Assembly (NCBI RefSeq): GCF_036669915.1
Contig: NC_089319.1
Location: forward strand, 1,436,082 to 1,500,081
DNA from: Pocillopora verrucosa
Lineage: Eukaryota; Cnidaria; Anthozoa; Scleractinia; Pocilloporidae
Direction: 5' to 3'
Length of the DNA stretch: 64,000 bases
The translations under genes and the position numbers were made by a program. How positions within the stretch are numbered: the stretch's first letter is position 1; every line of letters starts with the position of its first letter. Positions 11,417-22,632 of the stretch are shown here, piece by piece. The notes beneath the pieces were generated by a model. The model worked only from the letters and a program-made list of their open reading frames with translations. It searched no databases and was not told where the DNA came from.

Positions 11417-14400
11417 CTTCAGTCGATTATTTCCAAAGTACTAGACCACATGCACGACTTCTCTGTTCTTGTATCAATGGTAAGTTCACTTCTGAACGTT
11501 TGATTTAGTTTCTCTTCCAACAAAACAAAGATATCTTTCGCGTAGAATTACTTAAATCGGTTTTCTATGTGTGTATCTTTTTTCTCCAGGATAAATTTCT
11601 TCCTTTCTTGGACATGTTTCAAAAAGAATTAATCAGAGTGGATGTTTGCAAACTGATTGTGGAAGCTTTTGGTAAATGAGTGGCTTTTTTTAAAGGCATG
11701 CTAATGTGAGTGTCTGCAGCAACAAATCTAATTTTGCTATTCGTTAAACCTCTGATCGTTGTTGTTTTTTCTGGAGTGATTCGCCCTTTGCGTTTGCCTC
11801 GGTTGTTCTCGCATTTCCGTCGTGCTTATCACCGCTCGACTGAAAATCGCCAAAGAATTACGCCTGTTCAACAAGGTAAACCAAATTGTTTGCATAACTT
11901 TAATTTAACATGTGAGCATTAAAAAAACTATGGTCACCTTAACAGATACCAAGAAGAACCTACGACCTACGACCCGGTGGTTGTGAACTCTTTGATGTAT
12001 GTTTTTAAAACGATGCACGACTCTGTAAAGTAAGTGCCCAACGGTTTGTCATCACAGTAGTTATTCTAGGTAAAAAAAAAATTATTCTTCTATCGCAGAA
12101 GATGAAGAAAATAGAATTTTTTAATGAGATGCTTGTCTTAATTTTCATCAGTGCATTGACCTTGATAGACGAGAGGAGAGTCATTGGTCATCTGATCACA
12201 GGATTCCTACGTAAGGTAGGAATCTTGGATTGTAGTTCTTTTCAATGATTTACACCAATTTGTTTTCATTTGTGTCTAGAAGCCGATATTGAAGCTCTGA
12301 TAGGACACGAAGAGTCTTGTCTTTTATAAGAAAAATATCTGAAATTTTGCTATGAGAAGTGTATCTTAAGAATTTATCTTCAATTCCAAAGTCATTTGAT
12401 CTTGAGTAGTTTACTTACCGTTTCAGATTGACTTTGGCCGTGATTTTGAGAGGCAACTGGATTCTTTTGTGGATGCACGTTCCTCTTTCTCCAGTCTAGA
12501 AGCTGTTCTTGTGATGCTCGTGAAGGTGATCAAATCTTACTTTGAGCGCGCGTCGACGATTGTCCACAAGGAAAAACTAAAATATCCACAACGGCTAATA
12601 GCAAAGGAAAATATCGATGGAGCTCAAAAATACAAAAAACGAACTGCTTGGTTTTAGATTCGGTTTAAGTTTTGTATTTGATTGGAGACACTTTTAGGGT
12701 CACAGAAGTTCATGAAATCAGACCTGCCAGGACACACGTGCGTCATAGACACACCCAATCGTTTACTGTAGTCATAACGGTGCTCTTGTACCTTTTGCCT
12801 TTGTTAACAGAGTGTTAATCTTCTCGCCGTGAAAACTCGAGAAGTAGTCAAAGGGAACCACACTCGAAAGACTGCGTCCTTCATCAGAGTAAGAGGAGAG
12901 GATTTGCTTGATTTTATCTCTCAGTGCTTACAATAATTTGACTAAACATTGTTCTGCCCTGTCTCCTACAGGCTTGTGTTGCCTATTGTTTCATTACCAT
13001 CCCCTCCATAGATGACGTTTTCTCTCGCCTCAAGCTCTACCTCCTGTCAGGACAGGTTGCCATGGCAAATCAAGCCCTCAGTCAAGGTCAGCAGATCTCT
13101 ATGGGATAGGCATGCGCATCTGGTTAGACAGCAACCGTTAAACTCAACTTGAAGTCAATACTTCTTAGCGATGGTTTTAGTCGTTTCTTGGGTCACAGAA
13201 AATTGTTGTTGATTAACATGAAACGTTGTACAACCAAACGATGTAACGCCATTTGTATTTGACGTTTCAGCGGATGCATTTTTCAGAGCGGCGATTAGTC
13301 TTGTTGCTGAAGTGCCACGAACGATTGGTAAGATCACTGATTCAGAACAACAAACCATCTACCTTGTGCGCGCTCCAAGTAAGAATATACTGAATGAGAA
13401 AGTAACAATTAAACAAGGAAACAAAAAAAACTACAAATAACATTATTGCTTAGGGTTATGTTCCGTATGTAGTTCTTGTAGATCCTTTCTCCCGAATACA
13501 ACACCTGTATATTTATATTTAGCGTAGAAAAGTCAGAGGGATGTAAGTCGAATTATTCCGAAATAAGAGATCAAACAAGCGTAAAACTGTGATGTTTGTG
13601 TGTTTTCTTCATTGTTTTTCTAGAAATTGACTACAAGGTGAAATCGTCGGAGCCATACCTTCTTGCCTACATGAACAACTTTTTCTCCACGTTGTTGGTA
13701 GTACCGGTACGTTTGTACGATATAATGACTGCAGCTCTTGTTGGTAATGATAACTGTGAGTGAGTGCACCAAAGTGTAGTCATTACAATCGGTAAATGTA
13801 ACTAGGAACCAATGAAAAATTAAGAGAAGCGCGGGAAACGCCAATCACCAAGTCGCCATTATTTTAGGCTTGCATCTGATTGGGTGAATAGATGACGTGA
13901 CTTTTCTAGACCAATCACAGTTCGAAATGAGGCAAAACCAATACAGTCCCGTATTACCTTTGTCACCTTATCATTGCTCTGTTACAGAGTGCACTTTTTT
14001 TATTTTATTATTTTTTTTCAGGACTCGCCAGATCAAGGCGCTATGCATCTTGTTTGAGACCTGCTTAATGTTGTACAAGAGTACACTTGGGAAATAAACA
14101 GCGGCGCCAAAATGAGTATTTACCTAAATGCCGTTTGCCTTCTCTCCGCCATGAGTCAGGTGGGTTTGTGTGTTATTGTATCTGTATGATCGTTCGAGTT
14201 CACGTGAACTTCACGAGCATACACGCGAGTCTCGCGCGATTTGTTCGTAAAAGGCTTTTATTCCTTTTTCCTTGCAAACATTCATTCATAGAAAAGAAGT
14301 ATGGCTGAAATTTTCATCTCACTTTGCAGAAATATTTCATTTATCATGTTGATAAAGGTAGGTTATTAAGTTCCTAAACTAAACGTCTCTATTTCCACCC

Positions 14401-15424
14401 GTTTTCTCTTTCAGCATGAAACAATATCTTGGTTTGATAACAAGGAATTTGAAAGTACAAGGAAGAGTTGTTGCTTGTTGAAAAACATTTTCCACTTTAC
14501 CGTAAAGAAAGCGAGTTAAGTTAATTTTATAAGATAATTTGTATGTTTCTTTTTACTTCGTCGCAGTGGATCTTAGAGGTCTCTTTCATGGTGCACCTAT
14601 TGACAGGAGAAGCACAATTTTGAAACCAGAAAAAAAAACTTTTATAAATACCGTATGTTTTTCGTCTATTCTGAGGTAGCGATGGAAAACGCTTTGAATT
14701 TGTCCATGTTTACTATCAAAAGAAATGCGATGCTTTCTTGTTGGGTTAAAAATATTTTGAGCTATTTTGGATGTCAGTGTTGTTCAACAAGATATAAATC
14801 TTTTTCATTAGAATACTTCACTGGACAATTTTTTTGTATTGTTTTCAAGGCTGTTGTGTCATGCTGATCTTTCACAACCTCAGTTAGCTACACTGGCCCT
14901 TAACTTGTGGAATCTCGCTCAGAAACATGGCTATGGGAACACAAAATACACAGTAAGTACAAATACTATCAGAACTCTAACTACACATGATAACTAAAAG
15001 AGACTTCGAGCTCATAGACCAGCGGACACAGTTGCTTACTATGACCGCTGACCGCAGCCGTTAGTGCAACGCGCCATAAAAGTGTTAGAGCAAAAATTAG
15101 ATGATCGCTGCATCCACGCGTAGATTTAACTTGATGAATAACATGTTACGTCCAAGAAAAATTCATTTCCTAGTCTGTCATTTAGGTCGATGGACGAAAG
15201 TACAATTACTTTTCCGTTTAAAAACCTCGGTAATCCCTAGTAATCTTCGCAAACCCCCAAATGACCATCGGCAATGTGTGGAAATCTTCATGGCCTTGTT
15301 AATTTCTTTGTTTTTGTTACTTCAACAGATGCGCACACTTGAGTACGTCAAACAGAAAGGTTCCTCGGGACACAAGGAATATGCGGCCATTGCACAGAAA
15401 ATGAACCTACAAACAAAAATTTAA
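11417..15424 (+). pseudogene. VPS35L copy B, degenerate C-terminal duplicate
   Basis: Exon remnants correspond one to one with copy A from 11417 to the TAA at 15422-15424. Three independent lesions are visible. (1) The donor after the second exon has changed GT to AT (base 11676, G in copy A at 394). (2) In the exon equivalent to 2766-2903, the Arg codon CGA has become TGA at 14055-14057. (3) A deletion of about 530 bp at about 14553 removes the equivalents of exons 3329-3447 and 3738-3781 (163 nt, not a multiple of three), so joining the neighbouring exons shifts the frame. Final-exon codons remain nearly identical, so decay is recent. The 5' half of the gene is absent from this copy within the window, so a promoter is doubtful. 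A truncated transcript cannot be excluded. Confidence 0.92.
13770..13960. repeat. Dispersed non-coding repeat, copy-B counterpart
   Basis: Duplicate of the intronic repeat at about 2515-2700, retained in the pseudogene intron with few changes. Confidence 0.6.
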
Positions 15425-16378
15425 ATGTTCCTACGTCCTATGCAACGGTTTCATTCCATGACTAAAAGTGTAATTACTCAGAAGAAATTACGGCGTTATT
15501 TTAGAGAGTTGATTACAGCCTCATTAACAGATTATTAAAAAAACAATTCTATCTCGTCCGCATAGAGGGGATCTGTAGATACAACAGGGATTTATGTAAA
15601 ATCCTCGAGTATTCCATAGTGTAGGACGCTTTTATTGACTTTGACTTACAAGAAAAAATACCGCGCTGTATTCCCGCGGAATCACTTTCTCCTAAAAGCG
15701 ACTCTTTGAGCATAAGTGTGTTCAAACAATGGAGACTTAAACAATTTCTTTGAAGAGTGTATGACTTCAGAGAGAAGTTGTAGTCGGTAATCCTCAAAGG
15801 AATTACTTAGAAAAGATGTATACTCTGGAAGCTGCATGGTCCTGTTAATGACTGTAAAAATAGAGCACGATTGTATTTGGTAACAATAACCAGATAGGTA
15901 CCTTTCTGATTGAAAAGTGATAAAACTGTGGCTACTGTGGAGGTAACTTGTTTGTTCCTCCACCATACCCCATTCTTGCAGAATCTCGTATTGAAATGAC
16001 GATGGCTATTGCGTTTTTTTACATCACATTTCCGATTTGCCCATTGTTTCATTAATAGAAGGTCGCACTCATCGTAATATCTCTAGTCGCTCTTCAACGC
16101 CCAGGGACAGCTCTGTGTTTTTCAAAGACACTCTTAGTTGTTTGTGTTTTTATAATCTCTTTACCGGTCTGGAAATGAAAAACTCAAGCCCTGTCAAGTT
16201 TCTTTAAGTGCGCATTTTTGAATGACTTCCTGTAGAGAAAACGATATTGATATAGTTAATTTTTTTATGGTTTTATGAAGTGCTGTCACTTGAAAGAGGT
16301 TGATTAATAATAACTTGGTTCGGTTGATTAATTTCCGAAATTTGCGGGGGAAACAACTACTCGAGCAAAATCAAATCA

Positions 16379-17090
16379 AATGCTCTGTTAGCTACGATAG
16401 GTGTCAAAGCTGTGAAGCCGATGGGGTGGTTTGAACTATGCATTGGAAGCGACGGTTATCAAACGAAAGACCCGCCACGGGGTCCTAACATGTTCTGTTC
16501 ATTAATAGTTTAATTAGTCCCTAGATAACACCGTAACCGGCAATCATGCCAAGATACGCATTTGTACCAGTCCTAAAAGGGTAAGAATTGATAAAAAGAG
16601 CCTCTGCTTGATTTAGCTTAGCCTTGTTACTAGTGCACCAATGCCATGCTGTATAGAGACAATGGTTTATAGAAAACTTGTAACTTCATTTTTTAAATGC
16701 ATTGATGGATCAAACCGTTCGCTTTTATTCAAACGCGTTTAAAATATTGGTGGAGTAAGTGAACGATGAAATGCACTTGCGAATGATCTTCTATGATAAT
16801 ACACTCATGATACTTACATAGTATATAAGGCTTAAATCACACGCAACGTTTCTAGTCGTGAAAGTGTTAATTGGCAACTTGCGTTCTGTAATATGTCAGG
16901 TTGGTTTTTAATGAGTGTGATCTAAGACTCGCTCGTAGGGTAAGGGAGTCACAGGATGGTACACGACCGCCCAAACATTTATTTCACACCTCTCTCCTTT
17001 AACAGATGCAAGCGCTAAGTTTCTTTTTCCAATTTTTATTTTTCAAAAATTAAACAGAACAATATTTGTGAATAATTTGAGAAATGTAAT
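16379..17090. other. Copy-B-specific segment of about 0.7 kb
   Basis: In copy A the flanking sequences join directly at about 5660 (AAATCAA followed by TGATGTAATG). In copy B they are separated by about 710 bp. No open frame of note, no terminal inverted repeats and no family signature were recognised, so it could be an insertion in B or a deletion from A. Confidence 0.65.
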
Positions 17091-17678
17091 ATGATGATGT
17101 AATGAATAAAAAAAAAACTTGAAAATTTGATCCAAAACTGACGTAGCTTCATCGCTAATTTTAAAATGTCCACAAAATTTGCTTGCCATATCTTTATTTC
17201 ATTACTCATTCCTTATCTAAAAAGATTTACTTTGCGTTTGATGAATTAAGACAGCCTTTTGTTTGAACACCTGTCCTGTACATTAACTTTTTAGTAATTG
17301 AATAATATATTGGAGGCTTACGAGCTGATTGGGATTATTTCTCAAATTGTTTCATCTTTAACACGGCAGGAAAGAAATCAAAATTATCTTTCAACTGCAA
17401 TCACTGATCGAGAAGGTAAGGTTTACCATCAAATTTTTTGTTTCGCCAGCGGAAGAGCGTGGACATATTAAGTGTCAAATGTCGTAAATCGTTCGCTTCA
17501 ATTTGACAGACACAACAGAAGTTTTTCGATGGAATCGTTTTCAGCTGATCCGAAAAAAAACTCAGTCTAATTTTCCCCTTTAAACATGAGCGCTGCACAG
17601 ATTTTCCAATCCTTTACCCAGAACTAATCATATATTTCTCTCTACAGAAAAACAAGACTTTCGTTTAACTGAGCCACG

Positions 17679-18617
17679 ATGGTAAATGATAGGACGCAAA
17701 ATATTTTGTCGGGGGTTTTCTTTCTTTTAATGATCTTAAATTTGATTCCAAACTTGCTAGTAGTACTTGCTTTGATTCGCTCGAAGTTCAAGACTTCAAT
17801 CAACTACCTTTTCCTCAACTTAGCACTGGCCGACATTCTGGTGGCAACATCTCTGATCCCTCAATATGTGCTTCGTCCTGTATATACCCACCCTGATGGA
17901 TGGGCTGGAACCTTGCTTTGTAAGCTGTTTACCGGGGGGTTCACTATGTGGGTTGGAGGGTGTACTGCTACTGTCATGCATGTTGTGATCGCCATCGAAC
18001 GCTTCTATGCCACTCGAACTGGCAACATTGCACGAAAATTATCAAAGAGAAAACTAATAATGGTTATTGTATGTGGTTGGATTTTTGCCATTCTTTCCGA
18101 GATTCCTCCAATGACCGTAATGATTTATGACAAAAATCATTCATCATGCTTTGAAAACTGGTCTAAACTTGTATATGGCAAGATTTACACCGTCTTTACC
18201 TTCGTTGTGGACTTTTCAGTTCCTCTTGTACTGATGGCTGTTCTATACGCCAAGACTGTGAAAACTCTTTGGGGCCCATCTATAATTTCGGGCACTTCAT
18301 TAGTCGTAATCAAATCACGCAAGCGAATCACGAAAATTGCAGTAACAGTGACGGTGCTTCACGCATTGTGTTGGCTTCCTGATGTGACTTCATACTTGCT
18401 TGCCTATCACGTTCCTGGCTTGGTGGAATATGGGTCCATTATTTACCACGCCTGTGTGATACCTGTTGGTTTAAGCTCGTGTTTGAATCCGATCATTTAC
18501 ACTCTTCAAAGTCAAAGATTCAGGCAGGAGTTGCGAATGTATATTTGCTGCTGGTTACCGACGAATAAAGTATCAATTGCTGACTATACCGTCGAGAGAA
18601 AAATTTCACAACCCTGA
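17679..18617 (+). CDS. Class A (rhodopsin-like) peptide-type GPCR, copy B
   Basis: This 312-aa single-exon paralogue of the receptor at 7518-8456 differs at 25 residues by my count. All landmarks persist: Asp52, Cys81/Cys157, Glu-Arg-Phe 107-109, CWLP 231-234 and NPIIY 270-274. Residues 35-127 (TM2, TM3 and the start of TM4) are identical in the two copies. Differences fall in TM1, the TM4-ECL2 region, TM6-TM7 and the C-terminal tail; Arg291 of copy A is Cys here, giving a Cys pair. The ECL2 sequon is retained as NHS. An intact frame beside a decayed VPS35L copy implies that the receptor has been kept by selection or that decay has been slow. Confidence 0.92.
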   Translation: MVNDRTQNILSGVFFLLMILNLIPNLLVVLALIRSKFKTSINYLFLNLALADILVATSLIPQYVLRPVYTHPDGWAGTLLCKLFTGGFTMWVGGCTATVMHVVIAIERFYATRTGNIARKLSKRKLIMVIVCGWIFAILSEIPPMTVMIYDKNHSSCFENWSKLVYGKIYTVFTFVVDFSVPLVLMAVLYAKTVKTLWGPSIISGTSLVVIKSRKRITKIAVTVTVLHALCWLPDVTSYLLAYHVPGLVEYGSIIYHACVIPVGLSSCLNPIIYTLQSQRFRQELRMYICCWLPTNKVSIADYTVERKISQP

Positions 18618-19546
18618 GAAATGCGATTGGGCGAGTTTTTTCCCCACGTTCTTGTTCGTTAACAAGTTCGCTTCAATATTTACAAATTTAGCCTTACCTG
18701 AAGTGATTAATAGGTTTATTTGTTTTCACTGCCTCTTTTTGTCCGAATTTCCCACAATACAAGTTCCCGCGCTAAAAAATTCGGTTTTTAGTTCGGACTG
18801 ACTTACGGTAGTCACGCGTTACAACCTACTTTCATAGCTTGCTGAGTTGCCATATTTCCGAGGTAATGGGCCTCCGCTTTGCGCGCAGGGAGTACTACTT
18901 TTACCGTAAAGTGAAAGCTTGCGCTGTAAGATAAAAAGTATTGAAAACTATACTTTTTATATTACACTATGGAGCCGTAAAAGTGATGCTTGGAGAGCCA
19001 TGATAATCCATGTTACGCAAGAAAAAGCAGCACCTTTTCTGCGGCTTGCAACGGTATATGTGATTTCATAAAATGTAGAGATTGTCAACACTACACAATC
19101 ATAAAAGACTTAATGTATAAACTAAAGAGGAAAGAAGCTTTTATTTTGCAAAATATTGATCTAAATTCCACAAAACATCAATCAAATTGACATGTCGTTA
19201 GACTTTAAATCACTTCTGACACCAGTGGTCAATCCCCAATCTCACAGGAGATTGGTCAAATTTTGCCCAAAATAATTCAGGAGCTGACAGCTTTCTAACC
19301 CTGACAGCAAGACTACACAAAAATAAACCTAACTATTAAGATTATGGAAATATGGGCACTGTTGCACTCTGTGCAAAATCTATAACAGGTATATTTTATT
19401 TAATCAACATTTGGATGGTTTCCATCTAAGATTTCAAGGGAATATCTAAATATTTTAATGTATCAAAATCTAGTTTTTACTACATTTATCACCAGCAATT
19501 TTTAAATAAGATTTGTCTAACTAAAAAAAAAGTCTACTTTAAACCT

Positions 19547-19690
19547 AGAGAGGCCTAAATATTTACTTTTGAGTTCAGAATGAACCTGTAGTAGGGAAAT
19601 GTAGCTCCTGGTTGCTTTTTGAGAGGCCTAAATATTTACTTTTGAGTTTCAGAATGAACCTATGGTAGGGAAAGGCAGCTCCTGGTTGAT
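19547..19690. repeat. Two-unit tandem repeat, copy-B counterpart
   Basis: Same two 75-bp units as 10265-10412, each starting GAGAGGCCTAAATATTTACT. Confidence 0.88.
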
Positions 19691-20322
19691 TTTTAACAAA
19701 CACAATTAAAACACTAAGAGAAACTGGGGCCCAATGGATTTCCTCATTTTAAATATTTTAGTTTGTGAAGTTAGACGTAGAATATTTACCTCATATGGTA
19801 CATCACCTCATGTGGTTATCCTGATTATGTTATCTGCCTTTTGCCTTTAGCGTTTTGACTCATCTAGCCCACAAAATTTTGTTAGCTTCAGAAATAATCT
19901 TTTCTCAATATTTATTCAATGAAACAACTTTAACAACATGTAGAACCTATTTGGTAAAGTGCTCATGGTCTCATGATTTTCTATAATATAATCGTACCCC
20001 CCTCTCCCCCCCTAGAAATTGCATATGATTCACTTAGATTAAATATGAATGCATTGGGGTAAAGTATAGATTTATGTATTTCCAGTAACTGTATAATGTG
20101 CATATGTCTTTTTTGTTATAGTATAATGTGTTTATTTAGTATTTATTTGCAGTGTAGTGTATTTTGCTTCCTCAATACATTAGTCTCTGTCTGTTAGTGA
20201 GGATTAACTCTAGTTGTAACTTCTCTCAGTGGGAAGTATTTTTGCATTAAATTAATTAAATTAATTATCTAATTCACAATGTCATTCTTTCAATTTAATG
20301 AATAATACATGCACAAACTAGA

Positions 20323-21954
20323 CTAAGTCAAAGCCAATGAAGAAAGTATACCCCCCACCCAACCTGGAGCAAGTTTTGCCAAAATGAAACAAGGAACTGG
20401 ATTCATTGCATCACAACCTATACCAATTTGAATATAAGGGGAAAAAATTTCCTTCATCCAGTCAAAGAAAGCATGAGCTTTCTTCACATCAACATCATAT
20501 GATGTACTCAAAGACTTCCAACGAACACAGCCTCCCTCTTCCTCATCATCACTACTTTCATCACCACTATCCTTGTCTTCACCTTCACCCCTCACCAGTG
20601 GGTTCTCTTGCATCTCAGGATTGAAACCATAAAGTGAAATTATATCTGTAGCTGTGGGGAGGGAATCTTTATCCCAAGGAAATAAGCATGTTTCTATCAA
20701 TCCAGAGCCTTCATTTGCCCAAGCACCTATTACAGAAAAAACATACCTTATTGAATAAGACAACTTTACTGCTCATTTTCTATAAAGAAAAAGTTAAAAC
20801 AAAAAGCAAAGCAGCCATAACAATTTGACTAACACTTCAGCAAGAAAAGATCCACAATAAAAAAATCACAAATGGTGTGATATTTACAAATGAAAGGGAC
20901 ACAAGTTTTTAAACCTTTGACACTAAGAGTATCCACCATATAAATTATCCTTACCTTTTTTAATACATTGTAAACTGGTAGGCAATGAGAATAAACTGAG
21001 AAGATTGTTGACTAGGGAAATACTCTTGACTCAGAACCAGATAACAAAGAAATGTACCCATTAGCAAGGAAAATCAACTTTAAGCTCTTAGGAGTGAAAA
21101 GGTTACAGCCAATCACTAAGTATAGTTGTCGTGATTTGTTTTTTTTAAATTTAATCTTGGAATATTTGGGGCATGCACTTGGAAATGAACCCTGATTCCT
21201 CCTAGTCTTACTTACCACAATCCAGTCCAAGCTCCTCTGCAGCCTTCTTTATTCTGCTCAAAATGTGCACAGCCCGGAGGAAACTTTTATACTTTAGCTG
21301 TTTATCTGAGACAAGTGAGTAACTTGCTAAATGAACAATGCCACATTTCCAGCGCTTTGGAGGATTAGAAAACACCCACACATTGGAATTATCTTCATTG
21401 TCATCCCAGTAATGAAACCATTCCTCTGGGTCAGACCACGCATAAAGATGTCCACTAGGTTGTTCTTCATCATCAAAATTGTAATGGTTGAGCACATAAT
21501 TTTTACTAAACTGCTCTGATGAAAACATTTCCTGATGTATAAAAAATAAAACACAAAAAAAATTCATGACTATTTTGGCTAGTCTTTAATTTTAAGTGAG
21601 TAGTAATTGTTTTGTTATTTCTTTTGACACAGTTCATAGATGATTTGAAGAGGTACATCAAAGAAGTTTAAAATAAGATAGTAAGATCTTCTGCTATTAT
21701 TACAGAACAAGAGACAAATGTATCCCATAGAGAGATTACTTGCCTGTTGGGATTTTGAAAACTTATGTCAAATTTTTGTCACATCTTAATAATTGCCATG
21801 GAGACTTTTAAAACCAAAAGTTTTCATATGGACAGTCTTTACTCACTTTCCATTCTTTGCATACCAACATACAGATACAGACGTCTGGCAGCGGCAAGAA
21901 AGCAACTATCTTTTCAATTACTTCTGAGGGAAGGGAGGGCAAATTACTAGTCAT
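20323..21954 (-). CDS. F-box domain protein, 275 aa
   Basis: There are three coding exons: 21954-21847, 21531-21216 and 20726-20323 (828 nt, an exact frame). The ATG at 21954 begins MTSNLPSLPSEV; the upstream in-frame extension starts with a non-ATG codon. Residues about 6-36 form an F-box (LPSEVIEKIVAFLPLPDV then CKEWK), the Skp1-binding motif of SCF ubiquitin-ligase receptors. The rest has a Trp/Asp-rich stretch (WFHYWDD), a helical basic segment, and an acidic run near residue 210 (Ser/Asp/Glu), but no substrate-binding repeat I recognise. Two AATAAA signals on this strand (20142-20147 and 20131-20136) lie in the duplicated block, so its 3' UTR comes from that block. It is head to head with AP5Z1. 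Substrate unknown. Confidence 0.85.
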
Positions 21955-22632
21955 CTTTTCTTGTCTCACAGAATCACTCCGGCTGAGTAAGGACAAACAA
22001 AACAAATCTCAAATACATGACAAATTTAATGAATGGGGTTTGTCATGGCTAAGCTAAGATGAAATGGGTGAGGTGGTTTTGTACATTAGTCAAGAAAATT
22101 TGGTGTTATTGCAGGAGAATACATTCATGGTTTCGTTTTCGAAACAATTTGAATGGATACTTATCATAAATTGGTAGAACTACAGCTTGCTATAACTGAG
22201 CAACGAGAAAAATGAACTGAAAATGGCTAAGCTGAGTTTATAAAATCATAAGCCTTTTTTGCACACTTACCACTTTCTGTTATTTCAAAGCTTGTCGAGT
22301 ATCAGCCACAACAAAAACCCCTCAGGCTTGGGGACGAGTTATTTATGAAGGTGTTTGGTAGGCGGGGGACTGTAAATGAGAAGGTGGAAGGATAAATCGA
22401 TGGACATTTGGTAAATGTGTATATCATATCCTGCATTTGAGTTCTTGGATTTTATATTTTTAACCATTAAAGTACCCACTAAACCTTATTTGTTCTAAAC
22501 ATAGCCTCATAGCTTAATGGCTGGGTAAATTTTATAACCCTTTCTTCTTTGAACGCATTGCAGACCCGTGTTACGGGCCTTGGAATATGCTTTGTAATAG
22601 CCAGCGGCTATCCTCAACCGGATGTTTTCAAT
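21955..22632. promoter_or_regulatory. Shared upstream region of F-box gene and AP5Z1
   Basis: The 678 bp between divergently oriented start codons must hold both promoters unless distal 5' exons exist. No TATA box at a convincing distance was identified. The call rests on gene orientation only. Confidence 0.5.

Larger units (their letters stand above)
11084..20338. repeat. Segmental duplication, copy B
   Basis: This is the second copy of the VPS35L-GPCR block. Its first 190 bases (11084-11274) correspond to sequence left of the window, inferred from the collinear match starting at about 11275. The right end falls at about 20338, where the F-box gene takes over. Relative to copy A it lacks the Harbinger element, two VPS35L exons and the 0.95-kb post-GPCR segment, and carries extra segments at about 16379-17090 and 19102-19203. 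Confidence 0.94.

Noticed and set aside
15682-16052. Minus-strand frames after VPS35L-B
   Set aside because: The copy-A equivalents are interrupted or shifted, as expected of non-coding 3' flank.
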